Shown here in pieces: positions 8,313 to 17,260 of a DNA stretch of 64,000 nt. The DNA is from Zipacnadum sp036504235 (GTDB lineage Bacteria; Armatimonadota; Zipacnadia; Zipacnadales; Zipacnadaceae). Within the stretch, counting starts at the first letter, position 1. Every line of letters starts with the position of its first letter. Below the pieces are notes generated by a model, which worked only from the letters and a program-made list of their open reading frames with translations, ran no database searches and was not told the origin of the DNA. The stretch lies in assembly GCA_036504235.1 (NCBI GenBank), contig DASXVN010000006.1:62001-126000 (forward strand). Reading direction: 5' to 3'. Both the position numbers and the translations under genes were made by a program.

Positions 8313-10418
8313 GTGCCTGATCGTCGCGAGCAAGAACTGGACCTCCATGATTACCTGACCATTGTGGCCCGCCGCGGCTGGCTCATCGCCCTCACGCTGG
8401 TGGCGGTAGTCGCGGCTACCGTCTTCTACTCGCTAACGACCACCAAGCTGTATGAGGCGGAATCCCGCGTGTTGCTCCGCTCACCCTACGTGCCCTTTGG
8501 CGGGGGGGGCGGCGGCGGAAACACGGGCACCGGCCTGGGGATGGGCAACCTCTCCGACACCTATGACCTGGAGACGGAGTTAGAGCGCATCAAGAACCCG
8601 CAGTTGATCAAGGAAGTCCGGGCGGCGCTGCCGACGTTCCAGGACGCTATGCTCTCGAATCTGGATGTCCACCAAGTTGGCAAGACTTCGATCGTCGCCA
8701 TCGATGTGCGGTCTCCTTCGTCCCAGTTCGCCGCTCAGTTCGCCCAGGGTCTGGCGGTCGGCTACATTGACCATACCCGGCGTATGAAGCAAGGGGCGAC
8801 CGAGCAGGCCCTCAAGTACGTGGTCGATCAGGCGGGCCGGGCCAAGGCCGACCTCGACCGGGCGGAAACGGAGCTACGCACCTTCAAGGAAGCCTCGGGA
8901 ATCGTGGATATTGCGGGCGCGACCGGGAGCGTCGCCTCCCACTATGCGGTCCTTTCGACGCAACTTGACGCGGGTCAGGTCGAGCTGCGCAAGACCGAAG
9001 CGCAACTGGCCGGCTTGGAGGGCGAACGCCGGGCGGTCGATCCCCGCCAGATCGCCGGACTCACGCTCACTCCCGAATCGTCGTTGGGCCAGATGCGCGC
9101 GCAATTGCAGCAATTGATGCTGCAGCGCATGATGCTGCTCAAGGACTATGCGCCGACCAGCCGCCGCATCACCGCGCTGGATCAGCAGATCCAGGGCTTG
9201 CAGGACAGTCTGCAGCAGCAAGTCAGCCAGATCGCCTACGCGGAGTTGGAGCAAAGCAGCCCTCAGTTGCAGGACTTGAAGAAGCGCAAGGTTGCCCTCG
9301 AGACGCAGCGGATCGTCACCCTGGCGAATAATGGCGCCCTGGCGACCATGCTGGGACGGGCCCGCGGCGACTTGCGGCTCCTGCCGGGGCAGCAAGTGAA
9401 ATTCGGCCAACTGGAGCGCAAGGTGAAGGTGGCCGAGACGGCCTATACCGACCTGCTGGCTCAGGAGCAAGCGCTCAGTATCCAGCAGGCGGCCGCCGTG
9501 GCCAGTGCCTCGGTGCTGAACCAGCCCGACGTTCCCACGGAGCCGGTCTCGCCCCAGCTCAAGAAGAACCTCGTGGCCGGCGTGCTGCTGGGTCTGCTGC
9601 TGGGTTTGGTGGCCGGCTTGGTCGTCGAGCGTTTGGACGACACCTTCCACAGTCCCAAGGAACTGGAGCGGATTCTCCGGCTGCCGGTGCTGGGTCTGGT
9701 GCGCCTCAAGACCGAGGGCGATACGGTTATGCTCCAGGATGACGACGAGCGCTCGCCCTTCGCGGAAGCCTTCCGTAGCCTGCGGGCCAACCTGCGTCTG
9801 ACCTCAGTTGATGGACAGCCCGCCACGGTTCTGATCACCAGTTCCGGACGCGGCGAAGGCAAGTCGACCTGCGCCGCCAACCTGGCGATCGAGTCGGCGC
9901 GCGCCGGGCAGCAGGTCATCCTGGTGGATGCCGACCTCCGCCGGCCCGCTCTGCATCGCTACTTCAACCTGGACGGGAAGCGGGGTCTGACCAGCGTGCT
10001 CGTGGGGGATATGCCCTTGGCCGAGGGACTGCAAAGTACTTCCGTGCCGGGCTTGCGGCTGCTGGCGGCGGGCGGGCTCCCTCCCAACCCGCTGGTCCTG
10101 ATCGAGTCGCAGGCCATGAAGGAGCTGATGGCGAGCCTCAACCAGGAGGCGGACCTGGTCATTTTCGACTCGCCGCCCGTACTCGTGGCGGCGGACTCCC
10201 AGGTCCTCGGTAGCCTGATGGAGGCTACGGTGCTGGTCGTGGAGACCGCCGCGACCCGGCGTGAGATGGCGACCCGGACTATGGAGTTGCTGCGTCGGGC
10301 GAGCGCCAAAGTGATCGGTGTGGCCATCAACAAGAGCAGTCGCCGGGAGTCCGGCTACAACTACTACTATTACCAATACTACCGCGACGATGACAAGCAG
10401 TCCGTAGGTGGTCAGTAA
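8313..10418 (+). CDS. Wzc-like polysaccharide co-polymerase with BY-kinase domain
   Basis: A 701-residue inner-membrane protein fusing a Wzz-type chain-length domain with a bacterial tyrosine kinase. The N-terminus (DLHDYLTIVARRGWLIAL) carries the first membrane helix. A glycine run (FGGGGGGGN) interrupts the Wzz domain. A long coiled coil precedes the second helix (LKKNLVAGVLLGLLLG). The kinase has Walker A (SSGRGEGKST), Walker A' (VILVDADLRRP) and Walker B (LVIFDSPPVL). The C-terminus carries seven tyrosines within GYNYYYYQYYR, the usual autophosphorylation cluster. GTG 8313 was chosen because AGAAGGG precedes it. In Wzc systems cycles of phosphorylation control chain length and export. Confidence 0.93.
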   Translation: MPDRREQELDLHDYLTIVARRGWLIALTLVAVVAATVFYSLTTTKLYEAESRVLLRSPYVPFGGGGGGGNTGTGLGMGNLSDTYDLETELERIKNPQLIKEVRAALPTFQDAMLSNLDVHQVGKTSIVAIDVRSPSSQFAAQFAQGLAVGYIDHTRRMKQGATEQALKYVVDQAGRAKADLDRAETELRTFKEASGIVDIAGATGSVASHYAVLSTQLDAGQVELRKTEAQLAGLEGERRAVDPRQIAGLTLTPESSLGQMRAQLQQLMLQRMMLLKDYAPTSRRITALDQQIQGLQDSLQQQVSQIAYAELEQSSPQLQDLKKRKVALETQRIVTLANNGALATMLGRARGDLRLLPGQQVKFGQLERKVKVAETAYTDLLAQEQALSIQQAAAVASASVLNQPDVPTEPVSPQLKKNLVAGVLLGLLLGLVAGLVVERLDDTFHSPKELERILRLPVLGLVRLKTEGDTVMLQDDDERSPFAEAFRSLRANLRLTSVDGQPATVLITSSGRGEGKSTCAANLAIESARAGQQVILVDADLRRPALHRYFNLDGKRGLTSVLVGDMPLAEGLQSTSVPGLRLLAAGGLPPNPLVLIESQAMKELMASLNQEADLVIFDSPPVLVAADSQVLGSLMEATVLVVETAATRREMATRTMELLRRASAKVIGVAINKSSRRESGYNYYYYQYYRDDDKQSVGGQ

Positions 10419-11335
10419 TGGGCACCGCGACCGGGACGCGGGGCGGTGAGCGGGAGACGCCGGCCTCTGTGGGCCCGAGCGCGCCGGAGGGCGCCCGCTC
10501 CGCGGCAGAGCCCCGGCCCCGGGAGGAATGGTCCTCGCGGGACGCCAACGGCCTGGGCTTCCATTTGCGGGAGATCTGGAAGTTTCGCGAACTGATGTGG
10601 ACCTTGTCCCTGCGTTCGCTCAAGTCCCGCTATAGCCAGACGCTGCTGGGCGCTAGCTGGGCGATCCTCCAGCCCCTGCTCCTGACCGGGGTCTTCACGC
10701 TGGTCTTCGCCAGATTCGCCAAGGTGGACACGGGCGGCGCCCCCTATCCGGTCTTCGCTTACGCGGCCATGCTCCCCTGGCAACTGTTCAGCAACATCAT
10801 TACTAAGGGCACGAGCAGCGTGGTGGAAAACGGGGCGATCGTCAAGAAGATCTACCTGCCCCGCGAGATCTGTCCGCTCTCGGCCCTGCTCGTCAGCCTG
10901 GTGGATTTTGCCGTCGCGGCCTTGCCCCTGGTGATCTTCATGGTCATCTTCCGCGTGCCGCCCAGCATCCTGCTTGTGTTCTTGCCCGTCTTGTTGCTGA
11001 TCGAAGTGCTCTTCAGCCTGGGGATCATCCTGTTCCTGTCCGCGATCGGGGTGTTCTACCGCGACGTAGGCTTTGCGCTGCCGCTGATCCTGCAGGTGGG
11101 CATGTTCCTGTGTCCGGTCGCCTACGCGCTGTCGTCGGTGCCCCCGGAGTATCTCCGCTGGTACCTGCTCAATCCCTTGACCCCGCTCGTGGACGGGTTC
11201 CGGCGGATTGTGGTCTACCAGCAGATGCCGCAGTGGGACTACGTGGCCTACGCGGCCGGGGTGGCCCTGGTCGTGCTCTGGCTGGGATATGCGTATTTCA
11301 AGCGGAGCGAAGGCCGGTTTGCCGACGTGCTCTAG
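10418..11335 (+). CDS. ABC-2 polysaccharide export permease (Wzm/TagG family)
   Basis: A 305-residue integral membrane protein whose ATG overlaps the kinase stop by one base. After a 45-residue proline/glutamate-rich N-terminal extension unusual for the family comes the typical interface helix (FRELMWTLSLRSLKSRYSQTLLG) and six membrane helices, with PYPVFAYAAMLPWQLF and the conserved GVFYRDVGFALPLILQ. The family pumps lipid-linked glycans across the inner membrane, powered by a Wzt-type ATPase, here encoded at 11568. The two genes are separated by a 232-base nested palindrome. The extension may mean that translation really starts later, but no better start is evident. Confidence 0.93.
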   Translation: MGTATGTRGGERETPASVGPSAPEGARSAAEPRPREEWSSRDANGLGFHLREIWKFRELMWTLSLRSLKSRYSQTLLGASWAILQPLLLTGVFTLVFARFAKVDTGGAPYPVFAYAAMLPWQLFSNIITKGTSSVVENGAIVKKIYLPREICPLSALLVSLVDFAVAALPLVIFMVIFRVPPSILLVFLPVLLLIEVLFSLGIILFLSAIGVFYRDVGFALPLILQVGMFLCPVAYALSSVPPEYLRWYLLNPLTPLVDGFRRIVVYQQMPQWDYVAYAAGVALVVLWLGYAYFKRSEGRFADVL

Positions 11336-11528
11336 AAGCAGTTTCAGAACCGTCGTGTCCTGTGTAGGGGCGGAAGTTGCCCGGTCTGCCGGGCAATCTC
11401 CGCCCGCGCGAGCCACTAACTCAGAGGTATACGCGGGCGGAGATTCGGCGCAGACGCCGAACTTCCGCCCCTACAACGGCCCGACGGCACCGCTCGTACG
11501 CCAGTTGGGGCGGTTTTGAAACTGCTTC
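11334..11528. repeat. nested inverted-repeat element between permease and ATPase genes
   Basis: An outer inverted repeat of 18 bases with one mismatch (11334-11351 and 11511-11528) encloses an inner perfect 16-base pair, TGTAGGGGCGGAAGTT (11362-11377) with its complement at 11460-11475. Inside lie further pairs: AATCTCCGCCCGCG (11394-11407) with 11432-11445, a GCCCGG/CCGGGC hairpin (11378-11393) and a CGGCG/CGCCG hairpin (11446-11459) whose loops TCTG and CAGA are themselves complementary. The element can fold as one long hairpin or as two arms. The left outer repeat starts inside the last codons of the permease gene. It belongs to the TGTAGGGG family seen at four other places in the window. 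Confidence 0.85.
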
Positions 11529-11567
11529 CAGGCGCAGTCAGCCTGGTTCGGGTGCGAAAGAACTATC

Positions 11568-12821
11568 ATGAGCGACGTCCTGATCGAAGCCCAAGGGTTG
11601 GGCAAACAATACCATCGGGGATACTTTCAGAAGCGCGGCCGGGACCGCGGCTCGGACCAGTTCTGGGCGCTCCAAGACGTTGACCTGGAGTTGTGCCAGG
11701 GCGAGGCGCTGGGGATCATCGGCCCCAACGGCGCCGGCAAGAGCACGCTGCTGAAGATTCTCTCGCGCGTGACGACCCCGACCGAGGGTTGGCTCAAGGT
11801 GCGAGGCCGAGTCGGCGCGCTCATCGAACTGGGCGCCGGCTTCCATCCGGAGTTGAGCGGCCGGGACAATGTCTATATCTCGGGGTCCATCCTGGGGATG
11901 TCGCGCCGGGAGATCGCCCGCCGCTTCGAGGAGATAGTCGCCTTCGCGGAGATCGAAGAATTCATTGATATGCCGGTGAAGAAGTACTCTTCGGGGATGT
12001 ACGTTCGCCTCGGCTTCGCGGTGGCCGCGCACATGGACCCGGAGATACTCCTGGTCGACGAGGTGCTCGCCGTGGGCGACGGGAGCTTCCAGAAGAAGTG
12101 TTTCGGGGCCATGGAGCGCTTCCGCGAGCAGGGCGCTTCGATCATCCTGGTGTCGCATTCGCTCTACAACATCAGCCGAAACTGCGCCCGAGGCATGCTG
12201 CTGCTGGAAGGCAGGACCAGCTTTCTCGGCACGGCGGAGGAGGCCATCGCCGCGTACCAGAGCGCCCTGGCGGAGCGCGAGCGCCAGTCAGGCCTGCAGG
12301 GCGCGCTGGATGTGGCCGAGCACCTCTGCTCCAAGGACCTGGAGATAACCAGGGTGCAGATGCTCGACCCGCGCGGTGGCGCTGTCTCCGCACTGGAGAG
12401 CGGAGCGCCGCTGCGCGTTGTGCTGGACTACGCCGTGCGGCGCCCGTGTCCCGCCTTTCACGCGGAAGTGGTGATCCTGGACTGGGACGGCAACACGCTG
12501 GCCGTCAATCACACCTACCTGGAACATGCGCCCTTCCTCGTGACCGCGGAGACGGGGAGGGTGGAGTGCGCTTGGCCGACCGTGCCGCTGACCAGCGGCA
12601 GCTACGTCCTGCAGGTTGCCTTGTACGATGAAACCGGCCGGGTCCGGCAGGACATCTGGCAGGGAGTCTATCGCCAGGAACTCGGCTTCACGATTCCCCC
12701 CAACGACAAAAGTATCTACCTGGAGCGCTGGCGGGGAGTAGTGGAGTTGGAGTGTCAGTGGCTAGCCGGACCACTGGACGCCGCGGCGGCGGCCGATTTG
12801 CCAGGCGAGGGGCGGTCTTAG
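11568..12821 (+). CDS. ABC polysaccharide export ATPase with C-terminal glycan-binding-like domain (Wzt)
   Basis: A 417-residue protein. Residues 1-240 are an ATPase of the Wzt/TagH type: Walker A GPNGAGKST, GAGFHPELSGRDNVY, the family signature YSSGMYVRLGFA and Walker B ILLVDEVLAVGD with a following switch His (SHSL). Residues about 255-400 form a beta-rich Wzt C-terminal domain (LEITRVQMLD, ESGAPLRVVLDYAV, GSYVLQVALYD). In O9a/O12-type transporters this domain recognises the modified end of the glycan before export. The presence of the domain, with methyltransferases nearby, suggests that a terminal mark is read. The ribosome site before the ATG is weak (GAAAGAAC). Confidence 0.93.
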   Translation: MSDVLIEAQGLGKQYHRGYFQKRGRDRGSDQFWALQDVDLELCQGEALGIIGPNGAGKSTLLKILSRVTTPTEGWLKVRGRVGALIELGAGFHPELSGRDNVYISGSILGMSRREIARRFEEIVAFAEIEEFIDMPVKKYSSGMYVRLGFAVAAHMDPEILLVDEVLAVGDGSFQKKCFGAMERFREQGASIILVSHSLYNISRNCARGMLLLEGRTSFLGTAEEAIAAYQSALAERERQSGLQGALDVAEHLCSKDLEITRVQMLDPRGGAVSALESGAPLRVVLDYAVRRPCPAFHAEVVILDWDGNTLAVNHTYLEHAPFLVTAETGRVECAWPTVPLTSGSYVLQVALYDETGRVRQDIWQGVYRQELGFTIPPNDKSIYLERWRGVVELECQWLAGPLDAAAAADLPGEGRS

Positions 12822-12825
12822 CCCT

Positions 12826-13719
12826 ATGGGATACCTGAGGGCGGCTTTGGCCGAGAAATGGGCTTTGCGCACGAGGATCGCCGCTGACCGCGGACCCTTT
12901 CGGGACCTGCGTCTGACCGCGGCGCTGATCCTGTCGTACCGGCGTCGGGGAGACCCCCACTGGCTGCGTCACTTCGGCATCCAGGTGAGCGCCGAGGCGC
13001 ACGGGATTACGCGCCTCCGGCTGCCGGGTGGCCTCACGCTATTCGCTCCCCCTCTGACACTCGCCCCTGAGGAGATTCTGGTGGACGGCGCCTTTCCCTC
13101 CCCGGCGGCCGAGACCCTGGGGCACTTCCTGACCGTCTCGTATGCCGACCAGTATGAGGCCTGCCGCGCGCTGGCGCCGGGTGACACCGTCCTGGACTTG
13201 GGCGCGAACGTGGGGGCCTTCACGCTCCTGGCCTCGCGCCTGGTGGGCCCGGCCGGGCGCGTCCTGGCGGTTGAGCCCATCGCGGCCAACCTGGCTTGTC
13301 TGGACCGGATGATCGCCGCCAACAAGCTGGCCAACGTGGAGGTCATCCCCGCCGCCGTCGGCGACCACGATGGGGAGATCACGATCACGCTGGACCCGCG
13401 CTGCGGAGGCCACTCGGCAAAGAAGCATTCGTCCACGGTCTCGGTCCAGGCGCCGCTGCGGACCGTTGACTCGCTGCTGGCCGAGAGGTCGGCGCAACCC
13501 CGCTTCCTGAAGGCCGACGTGGAAGGTATGGAGGCCGAAGTCCTGCTCGGAGCGCGCCGGACCCTCGCCGGCGGCAAGCCGCGCCTGGCCCTGTCGGCGT
13601 ACCACCTGGCCGGGGATGCCGAGCGCCTCCCGGCCTTGATTCGGAGCCTGCGAAGCGATTATCAGGTCGAAGTGCGGCAGTTGCACCCCATGCTGGAACC
13701 GGTCGTCATGGCCAGGTAG
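12826..13719 (+). CDS. FkbM-family SAM-dependent methyltransferase
   Basis: A 297-residue protein starting four bases after the Wzt stop. The FkbM methyltransferase core begins near residue 110 with the SAM loop DTVLDLGANVGAFTLLAS, followed by acidic strand VLAVEPIAANLACLDRMI and the C-terminal FkbM block FLKADVEGMEAEVLLGARRTL. Family members O-methylate sugars or macrolides. Its place directly after an ATPase with a glycan-end-binding domain makes a chain-terminating or chain-marking methyltransferase an attractive but unproven role. The first 100 residues (basic, LRHFGIQVSAEAHG) are family-typical. Confidence 0.88.
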   Translation: MGYLRAALAEKWALRTRIAADRGPFRDLRLTAALILSYRRRGDPHWLRHFGIQVSAEAHGITRLRLPGGLTLFAPPLTLAPEEILVDGAFPSPAAETLGHFLTVSYADQYEACRALAPGDTVLDLGANVGAFTLLASRLVGPAGRVLAVEPIAANLACLDRMIAANKLANVEVIPAAVGDHDGEITITLDPRCGGHSAKKHSSTVSVQAPLRTVDSLLAERSAQPRFLKADVEGMEAEVLLGARRTLAGGKPRLALSAYHLAGDAERLPALIRSLRSDYQVEVRQLHPMLEPVVMAR

Positions 13720-13733
13720 GTAACGGAGTCACC

Positions 13734-14711
13734 ATGTCAACACCTCAAATATCCGTGCTGATGCCGGTCTACAACGCGAAGCCGTACCTCGGCGAGGCGC
13801 TGGCTAGCATCCTGGCTCAGACCTGCGCGGACTTCGAGTTCGTCATCGTCGATGATGGTTCCACCGACGGGTCAGCCGAATTAGTGGAACGCTGCGATGA
13901 CCCGCGCCTCGTGCTGCTGCGCAACGGTCGGAACCTCGGAATCTGGGCCACCCGCAATCGCTGTTTGGAGGTGGCGCGGGGCGAGTACGCGGCCTTGATG
14001 GACGCTGACGATCGCAGCGCTCCCGACCGATTCCGGGTGCAACTGGAGTACCTGACCCGGCACCCGGAGTTGGCCGCGGTGGGGAGTTGGGCCCAGAGGA
14101 TCGGGCCGACGGGTGAGCGCCTCTCGGTCTGGCGCACGGTCACCGGAGCGCGGGAACTGCATGAGACCCTCCTGGACCGAAACGAGATGGCCCACGGGAG
14201 CGCGATGGTGCGGACGGCCGCGTTTCGAGCCCTGGGTGGATACCGGCCCGTCCTGGCGGAGGACTATGACCTGTGGCTGCGGCTGACGGACGCGGGGGCG
14301 GCCGTGGACAATCTGCCTGAGTGTCTCTACGACTACCGGGTCCATCCCGATTCCGATACGAAGCAGAAGACCGCGCAATACGAGGCGGCGGCCTTCCTGC
14401 TGCGGGCCTCAGCGCGCTGCCGGCGGGCGGGCCGGAGCGATCCGCTGGCGGGACTGGACTACGAGAGGTTCCGCGGCCTGATGCAAGCAGTACAGGCCGG
14501 GCGCGGCGGCTGGGGTCGAGAGCGGCGGGCGGCTGAGGATTGGGCGCGCGCCGCGGAGCTGTGGGACGAGGGCGATCACTGGGGGGCGCTGGGCAAGATG
14601 GCGCGCGTGCTTGGTCGTCGGCCCGGGTATCCCCCGCTGTGGGCGCGCCTCCGCCAGACCCTGGGCCGCCGGCTGCGCCTGGCCTCTGAGGCCTCCGAGG
14701 GTGGCTCATGA
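13734..14711 (+). CDS. GT2 family glycosyltransferase
   Basis: A 325-residue GT-A fold inverting glycosyltransferase of the WcaA/SpsA type. It shows the GT2 opening ISVLMPVYNAKPYL, the nucleotide-binding pair VIVDDGSTDGS (Asp40-Asp41), the metal-binding ALMDADD (Asp90-Asp92) and the acceptor-side region LAEDYDLWLRL with the catalytic-base ED. No membrane segment is seen, so it works at the cytoplasmic face on nucleotide sugars and lipid-linked glycan. CGGAG precedes the ATG. The last four bases overlap the next gene. Confidence 0.92.
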   Translation: MSTPQISVLMPVYNAKPYLGEALASILAQTCADFEFVIVDDGSTDGSAELVERCDDPRLVLLRNGRNLGIWATRNRCLEVARGEYAALMDADDRSAPDRFRVQLEYLTRHPELAAVGSWAQRIGPTGERLSVWRTVTGARELHETLLDRNEMAHGSAMVRTAAFRALGGYRPVLAEDYDLWLRLTDAGAAVDNLPECLYDYRVHPDSDTKQKTAQYEAAAFLLRASARCRRAGRSDPLAGLDYERFRGLMQAVQAGRGGWGRERRAAEDWARAAELWDEGDHWGALGKMARVLGRRPGYPPLWARLRQTLGRRLRLASEASEGGS

Positions 14712-16015
14712 GGACCACGCTCCGCGGGGGACGCATAGCCTTCACCACGGGCTACTTGGCCGAGGTCGGGGGGGCCGAGGAGATGCTCGTAGCCACGGCA
14801 GAGGGCGCCTTGGAGCATGGCTTCGAGGCGGTGGTGATACTGCGGGAGCCGGTGACCCCCGGCAACCAGTATGCGCAGGCCCTGGCGGAACTCGGCCTCA
14901 CGCCGGTGACGCCCACGGCGGGGGCCGTCGCGCGGGCGCGGGCGCTATACTGCGCCGTGGCGGGACTGGGACGATTGGGCTTTCCGCTATATATGCTGAC
15001 GCGGCGCGTGTCGGCGCGGCGGGCTTGGCAGAGAATGGGCGAGGAGATGGCCTTCTGGAGCAAGGGCGCGCTGAATCGGGCGCTGGACCGGGCGCTGCTC
15101 CGGTTGCTGCGCCGCGAGCATCGCCATCGGCCCCTCGCGCTGATCCACGCCCACCGCACGGATTGGGCCATGCCGACGGTGGCGAGGTGGGCGCGGGCCC
15201 ACCAGGTGCCCTTGATCTGCCACTACCACGGCGGGTTCCTGCTGCCGGAGGGCTTGCAGCAAGGCCCTTGGCCCTACTCGGCGGAGCAGGTGGCCCTGAT
15301 TGACGGCGCGGAAGCCTTTCTGGCGCTGACCCAGGAGGTGGGCGCCAGCGCCGAACGGACCTTCCGGCCGGAACTGGAAGTCATGGTGCTCCCCAACTGG
15401 TTGCGGGCTCCGGCTCCGCCCGGACCGGCTGCTCCCGACCCGGAGAACGGCACTCTGCGGGTAGGCACCGCGTGTCGGATAGTGGAGAAGAAGGGACCGC
15501 AAACGCTGGTCGAAGCCGTGGCGCAACTCAGTCAAGCGGGAAGCGACCTCCACTGCTGCATCATGGGCGACGGTGCGATGCGCCCGGAGCTACAGGACCG
15601 AGCGCGCCGCTTGCAGATCGCCCCGCGGGTGCGACTGACCGGCGCCCTCTCTCGGGAGCAGGTCCAGGCCGTGCTGACCGAGTTGGACGTGTTCGTCCTG
15701 GTCTCCGAAGAGGAGGGCCTGCCCATCACCCTGCTGGAGGCCATGGCGGCGCGACTGCCGATCGTCGCCTCCCCCGTGGGGGGAATCCCGGACTTGGTGT
15801 GCGACGGCGAGAACGGCTTTCTGGTGCCGGTGCGAGACCCCGCGGCCCTCGCGCACGCGCTCCGGGTCCTGGCCGAGGACCCCGCGCTGCGGCGACGCAT
15901 GGGCGAAGCCAGCCGGGCGCGCTATGAGCGCGGCTTCTCCGTCGAGGTGGCGTGGCCCCGGCTCGAGAGGCTGTACCACTCGCTGATCGCCGGAGCGGGG
16001 GGCAGATCCGCATGA
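14708..16015 (+). CDS. GT4 family glycosyltransferase
   Basis: A 435-residue GT-B fold retaining glycosyltransferase. The N-terminal Rossmann half (RIAFTTGYLAEVGGAEEML) holds the acceptor side. The C-terminal half begins LRVGTACRIVEKKGPQTLVEA and ends with the donor-binding EX7E-like block SEEEGLPITLLEAMAARLP and SPVGGIPDLVCDGENGFLV. The start ATG overlaps the preceding stop in an ATGA. Acceptor and donor sugars cannot be deduced. Confidence 0.92.
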   Translation: MRTTLRGGRIAFTTGYLAEVGGAEEMLVATAEGALEHGFEAVVILREPVTPGNQYAQALAELGLTPVTPTAGAVARARALYCAVAGLGRLGFPLYMLTRRVSARRAWQRMGEEMAFWSKGALNRALDRALLRLLRREHRHRPLALIHAHRTDWAMPTVARWARAHQVPLICHYHGGFLLPEGLQQGPWPYSAEQVALIDGAEAFLALTQEVGASAERTFRPELEVMVLPNWLRAPAPPGPAAPDPENGTLRVGTACRIVEKKGPQTLVEAVAQLSQAGSDLHCCIMGDGAMRPELQDRARRLQIAPRVRLTGALSREQVQAVLTELDVFVLVSEEEGLPITLLEAMAARLPIVASPVGGIPDLVCDGENGFLVPVRDPAALAHALRVLAEDPALRRRMGEASRARYERGFSVEVAWPRLERLYHSLIAGAGGRSA

Positions 16016-17214
16016 AGATCGCCTACCTGGTGGGAGTCTTCCCCACGACCCGCGAGACCTTCGTGAGCGACGAGATCATTGACCTGCGCCGCCGGGGCGT
16101 GGACGTGGAGGTATTCTCCTGGTCCCTGCCCGGCGGCGAGATTGTGCATCCGGAGGTGCGGGACAGCGGCATCCTCGACCGGGTCTTTTACTTCCGCTAT
16201 CGCTACCTGCCGCGCGTCCTGTTGACCGGGACCTTCTGGCGCACGCTCGCGGTCGTCACCTGGGGGCGCCACCGACGGACCTTCCCGGGACTGCGCACCA
16301 AGCTCACCGCCGCCTACCTCGCGGCGCTCATCAAGCAGCGTGGGCATAGGCACCTTCACATACACTTCATCCGGGGGCTCGGCCGGCACGTCGCGGCCGG
16401 GGCGGGGCTGCCCTACAGCTTCACCGCGCACTGCTTTGAGCAGGACGCGCTGAGCCCGGAGGCCCAGCGGGAGTATGCCGAGGAGCTGGAGCGGGCGCCG
16501 CTGGCCGTTGCCGCCTCAGAGTTTGTCCAGCGGGGAATGCAGGGGCTGGTGGGGCCCGCGCACCGCGACAAGATACGTCTGGTGCGGTGCGGCATCGCCC
16601 CCGACAAATTCAGCGCTGCCGAACCCGGAGAGCGGCCCTATGACGTCATTTGCGTGGCCGGATTCGGTCCCACCAAGGGGATCGAGTACCTGATTCGGGC
16701 GGCGGCGCTCCTGAGGCGGGATCGTCCGGGAGTGCGCATCATCAGCGTGGGAGGGCCGGCGCCGTTCCACCGGGAGTTCGCCGACTGGCTACAGGGGGAG
16801 CCCGCGCGCGCGGCGGCGGGGGAAGCGTTCGAATTCATCGGGCCTTGCGATCACGCTACGGTGCAGACCCTGCTGCGCAGCGCCAAGGTGTTCGCTCTGC
16901 CCTGCGTTGTCACTGAGGAGGGCCGGATGGACGGTCTACCCGTGGCGCTGATGGAGGCGGCCGCCGCCGGATTGCCCCTGGTGTCCACCGCCGTGGCGGG
17001 CATCCCGGAATTGGTGGTGGACGGGGTCACCGGCCTCCTGGTGCCGCAGCGCGACCCTGAAGCCCTGGCGGCGGCGATCGCGCGGCTGCTGGAGGACGAG
17101 GACCTGCGCGCCCGGCTGGGGCAAGCGGCCCGCCGGCGCGTTGAGGAGGAGTTCACCCGGGAACTGAACGGGCAGCGACTGGCCGAGGCATTCGCCGCGG
17201 TGGTCGCTGATTAG
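16012..17214 (+). CDS. GT4 family glycosyltransferase
   Basis: A 400-residue GT-B glycosyltransferase, colanic-acid WcaL/AmsK-like in its opening (KIAYLVGVFPTTRETFVSDEI) and in HIHFIRGLGRHVAAGAG. The donor domain reads VICVAGFGPTKGIEYLIRAAALL and ends in EGRMDGLPVALMEAAAAGLPLVST with GIPELVVDGVTGLLVP. The ATG at 16012 overlaps the previous stop (ATGA) and is preferred to an in-frame ATG 60 bases upstream that lies inside the previous gene. Donor and acceptor are unknown. Confidence 0.92.
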   Translation: MKIAYLVGVFPTTRETFVSDEIIDLRRRGVDVEVFSWSLPGGEIVHPEVRDSGILDRVFYFRYRYLPRVLLTGTFWRTLAVVTWGRHRRTFPGLRTKLTAAYLAALIKQRGHRHLHIHFIRGLGRHVAAGAGLPYSFTAHCFEQDALSPEAQREYAEELERAPLAVAASEFVQRGMQGLVGPAHRDKIRLVRCGIAPDKFSAAEPGERPYDVICVAGFGPTKGIEYLIRAAALLRRDRPGVRIISVGGPAPFHREFADWLQGEPARAAAGEAFEFIGPCDHATVQTLLRSAKVFALPCVVTEEGRMDGLPVALMEAAAAGLPLVSTAVAGIPELVVDGVTGLLVPQRDPEALAAAIARLLEDEDLRARLGQAARRRVEEEFTRELNGQRLAEAFAAVVAD

Positions 17215-17260
17215 GTTGCAGAAGCGAGTCATAGTCCGGGACGGGGCTTAGGCGGCAGCA

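Noticed and set aside
11334..11528. Insertion sequence between the Wzm and Wzt genes
   Set aside because: There is no transposase frame and no visible target duplication; the stretch is only a nested palindrome of about 195 bases.
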